Source: JAEUOS01 sp965279115
GTDB lineage: Bacteria; Pseudomonadota; Gammaproteobacteria; Burkholderiales; JAEUOS01
Direction of reading: 5' to 3'
Length of the DNA: 64,000 nt
Assembly: GCA_965279115.1 (NCBI GenBank)
Contig: OZ257137.1
Coordinates: forward strand, 2,170,001-2,234,000
This document shows positions 59,104 through 64,000 of the stretch, in pieces. The notes under the pieces were generated by a model. That model searched no databases and was not told the origin of the DNA. It was given only the letters and a program-made list of their open reading frames with translations. Positions within the stretch are counted from its first letter, which is position 1. Each line of letters begins with the position of its first letter. Position numbers and translations under genes: made by a program.

Positions 59104-59370
59104 ATGGCTGCGCAACGTGTCAGGGAAGCGGCGGAAGTCGCAAGGGAAATCGCCGAGCGGCTCGCGCGGCTCAAGGTGTCACGCCAGGCCGCGGTGCAGG
59201 CGACCATGACCCTGACGCTGGCGCACGCCTACCTGCGCGAGTACGCGCGCCTGCTGGCCGAAGGCGCGCACGAGGATGATGCCCTGGTGGCCACCATGGA
59301 TGCCCGGCTTGACCTGGGCGCCACCCAGCCGATGCTGATGCGGATGATGTTTTCGGCCGGCGAGGAATAG
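59104..59370 (+). CDS. Small helical hypothetical protein
   Basis: An 88-residue, probably all-helical soluble protein: AAQRVREAAEVAREIAERLARLKVSRQAAVQATMTLTLAHAYLREYARLL, then AHEDDALVATMDARLDLGATQPMLMRMMFS. The start is ATG at 59104, preceded by GGGGAACGGA. No family is recognised. It is isolated on the plus strand between minus-strand genes. Confidence 0.55.
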   Translation: MAAQRVREAAEVAREIAERLARLKVSRQAAVQATMTLTLAHAYLREYARLLAEGAHEDDALVATMDARLDLGATQPMLMRMMFSAGEE

Positions 59371-59396
59371 GGGTGGAAATGTTTCACCCGGACCGC

Positions 59397-59984
59397 TCAT
59401 TTGCGCCATTGATTCGCGCGCTGATTCGCGGCCGCCAGTCGCGCTGTCTCCTCCACACGCTTGCGTCGAGTGGGCTCGGTTCTGGCGTTGGCGATCCATT
59501 CAAGGATGCCTCGCTTGACCGAGCGGGGAAAGGCGTCGAAGTTGGCCGCCGCTGCCGCATGGCCCGCAAAGGCGGCGGCGAGGTCGGGCGGCACCTCGAG
59601 CGCCTCGACGGCGTCGAGCGCCGCCCAGGAGCCATCCCGTTTTGCCTGCTCCACCTTGGCCAGGCCGGCAGGTGCCATCGCACCGTTGGCGATCGCCCGT
59701 TCGATGCGTTCCTTGTTTGGCTTCGACCATCCAGTGCCGGGCTTGCGCGGTGCAAACCAGAGCATTGAGCGCTCGTCGTCGAGCTTGTTGGGCTTGCTGT
59801 CGATCCAGCCGAAACACAGCGCCTCCAGGACAGCCTCGTCATACTCGAAGCGCGGCTTGCCGCTTGCCTTCTTGTAGCTGATCAGCCAGACGCCCTCGCC
59901 ACGGTCGTGATGTTTCGACAACCAGGTGCGCCAGGCGCGGCGGGTCAGCGGATGAACCGAATTCGGCGGCGGGGAAACGGACAC
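59397..59984 (-). CDS. YdeI/OmpD-associated family protein
   Basis: A 195-residue protein of the YdeI (bacteriocin-protection) family. It has HPLTRRAWRTWLSKHHDRGEGVWLISYKK, EYDEAVLEALCFGWIDSKPNKLDDERSMLWFAPRKPGTGWSKPNKERIERA and a C-terminal YdhG-like AGHAAAAANFDAFPRSVKRGILEWIANART. The start is taken as GTG at 59984, with GAGGG seven bases upstream. Family members are linked to resistance to antimicrobial peptides, but the mechanism is unclear. Confidence 0.83.
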   Translation of the reverse strand: MSVSPPPNSVHPLTRRAWRTWLSKHHDRGEGVWLISYKKASGKPRFEYDEAVLEALCFGWIDSKPNKLDDERSMLWFAPRKPGTGWSKPNKERIERAIANGAMAPAGLAKVEQAKRDGSWAALDAVEALEVPPDLAAAFAGHAAAAANFDAFPRSVKRGILEWIANARTEPTRRKRVEETARLAAANQRANQWRK

Positions 59985-60082
59985 GGCCCAGCCCTCGCCA
60001 TCAATCCAGCTTCGCGCCCGAGCGCCTGACCACCGCGCTCGACTTCGCATGTTCCTCGCGCACCAACCGGGACATCACGGCT

Positions 60083-60847
60083 TCATGCTTCATGGCCACC
60101 GCCGTCGACCAGCAGCGCAAGCCCGGTGACGTTGCGTGCATCGCGCGAGACCAGGAAAGCGGCAGAAGCGGCGATGTCCTCGGGTGTCGAATTGCGTCCG
60201 GTCGGGGTGGCCTTGCGGAACATCTCCTGCACAGCCGCGTTGTCGCCCAAGCCGCCGGTGGTCGCGCGGGTCATCGGGGTATCGACAAAGCCCGGACACA
60301 CGGCGTTGACACGGATGTTCTGTGCCGCGTACTCCAATGCCAGGCTGCGCGTGAGGCCGATGATGCCGTGCTTGGCGGCGGCGTAAATCGAAATGTTCGG
60401 CCGGCCATGCAGTCCGAGGCCGGATGCGGTGAACAGGATCGCCGCGCCATCCGCGTCCTCGGCGGCTATCTTCCGGAGGGCCGCGAGCGCAGCCTGGGTC
60501 ATGAGCATCGGGCCCACCAAGAGCACCGATAGCAGGCGTGCGATGTCCGTCTCGCCGACGCTTTCGAACGGGCCGGTCCAGCCGATACCGGCGTTGTTGT
60601 GCAGGACATCAAGCCTGCCGAAGCGCTCCAGGGTCGACGCAACGACGGCATCGCATTGAATCCGCGACGTGTGGTCGCAGGCCACGCCAAGGCCGCCGAT
60701 CCCGTCCGCCACCGCTGCCGCGCCGGCCGCATCGATGTCGGCCACCACCACCCGCGCGCCTTCGGCGGCGTAGCGGCGTGCGCACGCCGCGCCGATGCCC
60801 CCCGCGCCACCGGTGACGATCACCACCTTGCGTTCCAGCCTTTGCAT
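60083..60847 (-). CDS. Short-chain dehydrogenase/reductase
   Basis: A 254-residue classical SDR with TGGAGGIGAA, VVVADID (acidic, favours NAD), NNAGIG, the catalytic Ser in LFTASGLG and YAAAK. The C-terminus is VTGLALLVDGGGHEA. It is the last gene of a six-gene minus-strand unit, 6 bp after the small barrel-protein gene. The substrate is unknown. Confidence 0.9.
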   Translation of the reverse strand: MQRLERKVVIVTGGAGGIGAACARRYAAEGARVVVADIDAAGAAAVADGIGGLGVACDHTSRIQCDAVVASTLERFGRLDVLHNNAGIGWTGPFESVGETDIARLLSVLLVGPMLMTQAALAALRKIAAEDADGAAILFTASGLGLHGRPNISIYAAAKHGIIGLTRSLALEYAAQNIRVNAVCPGFVDTPMTRATTGGLGDNAAVQEMFRKATPTGRNSTPEDIAASAAFLVSRDARNVTGLALLVDGGGHEA

Positions 60848-60853
60848 GCCTTG

Positions 60854-61153
60854 TTACCTGAACTCGTCGCGAAACAGCGCCCTGGTCGCGGTGTAGGGCA
60901 GCATGCGTGAGTAGTCGAAGTCGATCAGCCCGGCCTTGACCATCGGCAGCTCCGCCATCATCGCGCGCGCCTCGGCGAGGTCAGCGGCTTCGAGCACCAC
61001 CATGGCGCCGGGGCGATCCGGCAGCATGTGCATGCTGCGAAATCGCCCTGCCGCATACAGGGCATGCGCCGCAGCCGCTTCGGCTTCGGCCAGCGGCGCC
61101 AGTTGCGCGTCGGTCACGCCGGCATTGCGCCGCGACAGGGCGAGGATCTGCAT
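60854..61153 (-). CDS. Small dimeric alpha-beta barrel protein (YCII/muconolactone isomerase-like)
   Basis: A 99-residue protein: MQILALSRRNAGVTDAQLAPLAEAEAAAAHALYAAGRFRSMHMLPDRPGAMVVLEAADLAEARAMMAELP follows the pattern of YCII or muconolactone isomerase-like barrels (strand, helix, strand, strand, helix). It lies 4 bp after the F420-reductase-like gene. It probably acts on, or protects, a pathway intermediate. Confidence 0.65.
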   Translation of the reverse strand: MQILALSRRNAGVTDAQLAPLAEAEAAAAHALYAAGRFRSMHMLPDRPGAMVVLEAADLAEARAMMAELPMVKAGLIDFDYSRMLPYTATRALFRDEFR

Positions 61154-61157
61154 GGGC

Positions 61158-61784
61158 CTAGCGCCGCATCAGCGAGAACGCGATGTCGCGGCCCAACCCC
61201 TGGGCGAGTGCGAGCTTGATCCACACCATTGCGTAGGGCTCCAGGTAGCGCGCACATTCCAGCGCGCCCAGGTCGATGGGCTCGAAGCCCAGGTCGGCGG
61301 CGAGGCCCTTTGCCAGTTTCTTGGCCGGGTCCGCGTCACCGCAATAGATCATCGCCGGCCGGCCCTGCGCATAATCGGTGTCGGCCATGTTGCCGAAGCC
61401 GGTGGAATTGAAGATCTTCACCACCCGCGCATCCGGCGCCCAGGCCTGCACCTGCTCGCCACCGGAGGTGGTGTGGCCGAGCGCCAGGCCGTATGTCGGT
61501 GTGAGCGGATTGGTGGCGTCGAGCAGGGCCTTGCCGCCGAAGCCGCCGGCCGCCTTGAGCGCCGCCTCCGTGCCGCCCCAGGGGGTGGCCAGCACCGCAA
61601 CATCGCACCATTTCACCGCATCGGCGATGCTTGCTGCCTTGGCGCCGACAATGTTCGCCAGGGCGCCCGTGACCTTGGGGCTGGCGGGGTCGCGCGCCCC
61701 GAAGGTGATGTCGTGGCTCTTGCGCGCCCAGCCATGGCCGAGCGCGACGCCGACTACCCCGGCGCCGATGATTGCGATTTTCAT
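61158..61784 (-). CDS. NADPH-dependent F420 reductase-like oxidoreductase
   Basis: A 208-residue protein with the N-terminal Rossmann motif KIAIIGAGVVGVALGHGWARKSHDITFGARDP (Arg after the second strand favours NADP), VAVLATPWGGTEAAL, LLDATNPLTP and VVKIFNSTGFGNM. It has the length and layout of NADPH:F420 reductase, but most bacterial members act with NADP on other substrates, since betaproteobacteria generally lack F420. AAGGAAG precedes the ATG. A paralogue is encoded at 62553. Confidence 0.85.
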   Translation of the reverse strand: MKIAIIGAGVVGVALGHGWARKSHDITFGARDPASPKVTGALANIVGAKAASIADAVKWCDVAVLATPWGGTEAALKAAGGFGGKALLDATNPLTPTYGLALGHTTSGGEQVQAWAPDARVVKIFNSTGFGNMADTDYAQGRPAMIYCGDADPAKKLAKGLAADLGFEPIDLGALECARYLEPYAMVWIKLALAQGLGRDIAFSLMRR

Positions 61785-61819
61785 GTTGCTTCCTTGCGTT
61801 TGGTTGGACAGGAACCCGA

Positions 61820-62551
61820 CTATGCGCCCAGATGGCGACCGCCGTCGCAATCGAGGATCGCGCCGGTGAAGAAGGTATTGCCGGCAAGCATCGCCACGGC
61901 ACTGCCGACGTCCTCGGGCGTACCGACGCGCCTGACCGGCACCACGGCGGCCATGTCGGCATAGAGTTTCTCGCAGGCCGCCGCCGGCATGGCCTTTTTC
62001 CAGTACGGCGTGTCGATGAAACCGGGCGATACGGCATTGACGCGGACGGGGGCCAGTTCCAGCGCCAGCGGTCCCACCATCGCATGCAGCGCGCCGTTGG
62101 TGGCGGCCAGCCCCGCCATGCCGCGGATCGCCAGGCGCGCCGCCGCGCCGGTCACCCAGGTGATCGAGCCGGCGCCGCGCAGCGTGGCAAGCGCCGCGCG
62201 GGTGATGCGCTGGTAATGCCAGAACTTGTTGTCGAAGCCGGCGCGCATCTTTTCCTCGGTGAGGTCGCGATACGGGCCGATGGCGCTGCCACCGCCCACG
62301 CACACCACCAGATGGTCGAAGGGCCCGAATTCCGCGAACGCGTTGCCGATCGCCTGCGCGTCAGCAGCATTGACGGCAAAGCCGCGGGCGGCCGCCGGCA
62401 ACACCTTCAGCGCCGCCTCCAGATTGGCCGCGGTGCTGCCCGCCACGGCGACCTCGGCGCCGGCCGCGGCCAGCGCCTGTGCCGAAGCCAGCCCGATGCC
62501 GGAAGTACCGCCAAACACCATGGCGCGGCTGCCCTTGAGGCTTGTGGTCAT
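61820..62551 (-). CDS. Short-chain dehydrogenase/reductase
   Basis: A 243-residue SDR of a divergent type: cofactor motif FGGTSGIGLA, VAVAGST after the second strand (neutral, NADP-like), VCVGGGSA in the NNAG position, and no obvious YxxxK where AARLAIRGMAGLAATNGAL stands. The Tyr of the catalytic pair is therefore missing or moved, so the enzyme may use other residues or be impaired. The C-terminus NTFFTGAILDCDGGRHLG is normal. It lies between the two F420-reductase-like genes. Confidence 0.85.
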   Translation of the reverse strand: MTTSLKGSRAMVFGGTSGIGLASAQALAAAGAEVAVAGSTAANLEAALKVLPAAARGFAVNAADAQAIGNAFAEFGPFDHLVVCVGGGSAIGPYRDLTEEKMRAGFDNKFWHYQRITRAALATLRGAGSITWVTGAAARLAIRGMAGLAATNGALHAMVGPLALELAPVRVNAVSPGFIDTPYWKKAMPAAACEKLYADMAAVVPVRRVGTPEDVGSAVAMLAGNTFFTGAILDCDGGRHLGA

Positions 62552-62552
62552 G

Positions 62553-63188
62553 TCATGCTCCCCTGCGAATCAGTGAAAAAGCGTAGTCGCGCGTGAGTCC
62601 CTGGCGGTAGGCGCAGTGGATCCACAGCACCGCCATGGGCTCGAGCAGACGCGCGATCTTGAGCGGGCCGGCATCGATGGCCTCGAAACCGATCGCGCTG
62701 GCCAGGTCCAGCACCACCCCCTTGGCGGCGGCGTCGTCACCCGCCACGAACATGGCGGCGTGGCGACCGTCGAGCACCGGGTCGTCCATCACGTTGAAGC
62801 CGGTGCTGTTGAATGCCTTCACGACCCGCGCGCCGTTCGCCCAGCGCGCCACCTGCTCGCCGCCGGAGTCGGTGAGGCCCATCGCCAGGTTGAGGTCGGC
62901 TCCGAGCGGGTTGGTGGCGTCGACGATGATCTTGCCGGCCAGCGAACCGCAGTCGGCCAGCGCGGCCTCGGTGGTGGTCCAGGGCGTGGCCAGGACGATC
63001 ACCTGCGCGACACGCGCCGCGTCGGCATTGGTGGCCAGGACGGCGCGGCCGCCGGTCTGGGTGACGAGGCTCTGGTATTTCTCGCGCGCCGGGTCGCGCA
63101 CGCCGAACAGGATGTCGTGGCCCGCGCCGGCCCAGCGCTTGCCCAGCGTGCCGCCGACATTGCCGGCGCCGATGATGGCGATCTTCAT
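62553..63188 (-). CDS. NADPH-dependent F420 reductase-like oxidoreductase, paralogue
   Basis: A 211-residue paralogue of the product of 61158-61784: KIAIIGAGNVGGTLGKRWAGAGHDILFGVRDP, IVLATPWTTTEAAL, IIVDATNPLG, VVKAFNSTGFNVM and the shared ending DYAFSLIRRG. Two copies flanking an SDR gene in one operon suggest an NADP-dependent step on two related substrates or a heteromeric enzyme. The start is ATG at 63188; its stop lies one base from the SDR start. Confidence 0.85.
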   Translation of the reverse strand: MKIAIIGAGNVGGTLGKRWAGAGHDILFGVRDPAREKYQSLVTQTGGRAVLATNADAARVAQVIVLATPWTTTEAALADCGSLAGKIIVDATNPLGADLNLAMGLTDSGGEQVARWANGARVVKAFNSTGFNVMDDPVLDGRHAAMFVAGDDAAAKGVVLDLASAIGFEAIDAGPLKIARLLEPMAVLWIHCAYRQGLTRDYAFSLIRRGA

Positions 63189-63219
63189 GTCCTGGATTTC
63201 CTGTGCCAAGTCTTGCGGT

Positions 63220-64000
63220 TCATGACGCCACCAACAGATGGGCGTAGCGGTTGCGCACAAAAGCGCGCCGCAGCGCCATCGAGGCGGTGAGTTCGCCGTT
63301 GCCGGGGTCGAGCGGGCGCGGCAGCACGATGTGGCGGCGGATAGTCGCCGAGGCCGGCAGGCGGCGGTTGGCGGTGGCCACGGCCGCGTCGATCAGGGCG
63401 CGCACCTCGGCGGAGTCGGCCACGCTGCGCGCGGTGGTGAAGGCCAGGGCGCGCTGGCGCGCCCAGTCACGCACCGCCACCTCGTCAAGCTCGATCAACG
63501 CCGTGATGCCGGTCGAAGGTCCGCCCACCGCCACCGCCTGGTTGATGAATACCGACTCTGCGAGGGTGCGTTCTATCACGCCCGCGCACAGGGGCTCGGC
63601 ACCATCCGGGTACAGCTGGTCAACCGCCCGGCCCACCAGCGCCAGGCCGCGTGTTGCGCGCACCGCGATGTCGCCGGTGGCCACCCAGTCGACCTGCGCC
63701 GCGCCCCTTACCCCGAGATGCAGTTGGCCCCCCTCGTCCTGGCGCGCCGCGACATGCCCGAACAGGTTCAACTCGCCTTCGCCCGGCTCGATCAAGGCGA
63801 CCGGCCCCAACGCATCCGCCACCGTATAGATGCCGGCGATACCCACGCCAAGGTGTGCGAAGAACTGCCGTGTCGCCTCCGAAAGCGCGTCGTAGGCGCA
63901 ACCAGTCCAGCGTGCGCGTGACAAGCCCAGCGCGTTGACCAGCGGCTTGCCCACCAGCCAGCGACCGGGGCCGCCATTGGCGCCCGCGGCCATCGCCCGC
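63220..64000 (-). CDS. Acyl-CoA synthetase (AMP-binding), C-terminal part only
   Basis: The frame is open to the right edge, so only about 260 C-terminal residues are seen. They correspond to the end of a long-chain-type acyl-CoA synthetase: GIYTVADALGPVALIEPGEGELNLFGHVA, VDWVATGDIAVRATRGLALVGRAVDQLY (A7/A8 region) and the end GNGELTASMALRRAFVRNRYAHLL, which parallels the C-terminus of the ligase at 8299-10254. It is the most upstream gene visible of the 60083-64000 unit and suggests that the unit handles CoA esters. Confidence 0.82.
   Translation of the reverse strand, partial: RAMAAGANGGPGRWLVGKPLVNALGLSRARWTGCAYDALSEATRQFFAHLGVGIAGIYTVADALGPVALIEPGEGELNLFGHVAARQDEGGQLHLGVRGAAQVDWVATGDIAVRATRGLALVGRAVDQLYPDGAEPLCAGVIERTLAESVFINQAVAVGGPSTGITALIELDEVAVRDWARQRALAFTTARSVADSAEVRALIDAAVATANRRLPASATIRRHIVLPRPLDPGNGELTASMALRRAFVRNRYAHLLVAS

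Noticed and set aside
1..64000. Mobile element, prophage, CRISPR array, rRNA or tRNA genes
   Set aside because: I saw no transposase or integrase, no regularly spaced repeats, no clear target-site duplications and no rRNA-like sequence on either strand; a covariance search for tRNAs would be needed to exclude them fully.

Overview
The window is GC-rich, gene-dense chromosomal DNA that looks like an environmental betaproteobacterium of the order Burkholderiales. The signs are five orphan tripartite-tricarboxylate (Bug-type) receptors plus one TAXI receptor, many CoA ligases, acyl-CoA dehydrogenases and short-chain dehydrogenases, liv-type ABC transporters and GTG/TTG starts. This is inferred from gene content; no marker gene is present. 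I see no rRNA, tRNA, CRISPR array, insertion sequence or phage gene.

Layout. 1-1717: the start of a TAXI receptor gene, divergent from an enolase-superfamily enzyme that keeps the active site of D-tartrate dehydratase. 1730-10254 (minus): an uptake-and-activation locus with a long-chain-type acyl-CoA synthetase, LivG, LivH, LivM, binding protein, LivF and a PaaK-like CoA ligase, with terminators on both sides of livF. 10491-14412 (plus): signalling genes (Crp/Fnr regulator, NarL-type kinase/regulator pair, a STAS gene interrupted by TGA, a lone receiver). 14458-20086 (minus): a six-gene catabolic operon (two Bug receptors, CnbZ-like protein, crotonase, Rieske oxygenase, YCII protein). 20164-24332: secreted and membrane proteins of unknown role, an NMT1-like binding protein and a Bug receptor.

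24422-34990 (minus) is a coherent operon of ten genes: a HisD-family dehydrogenase resembling sulfonate dehydrogenase HpsN, an SDR, a LacI regulator, a carbohydrate-type ABC importer (binding protein, two permeases, ATPase), a bicupin, an RraA-family protein and a MetE-like zinc methyltransferase. A 20-bp LacI-type palindrome lies just upstream of the first gene. This is the best candidate for an undescribed pathway in the window.

35207-41155 (minus): an acyl-CoA operon (Bug receptor, three acyl-CoA dehydrogenases, CaiB/BaiF CoA-transferase, NIPSNAP protein). 41335-43450 (plus): quinone reductase-like flavoprotein, an intact STAS protein and a methyltransferase. 43455-49695 (minus): a five-gene run of CorA, TIGR03790-type protein, membrane protein, tandem GT4 glycosyltransferase and FAD oxidoreductase. 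50135-52418 (plus): acetate kinase followed by a four-repeat MshEN-type protein. 52437-59984: SDR, cupin, PPK2, a frameshifted BON protein, FkbM methyltransferase, thioesterase, ECF-type sigma factor and small proteins. 60083-64000 (minus): a six-gene operon of acyl-CoA synthetase (cut by the window end), two F420-reductase-like proteins, two SDRs and a small dimeric-barrel protein.

Overall this is a catabolic region: several self-contained modules each pair a high-affinity binding protein with CoA-activating or redox enzymes, mixed with signalling genes.
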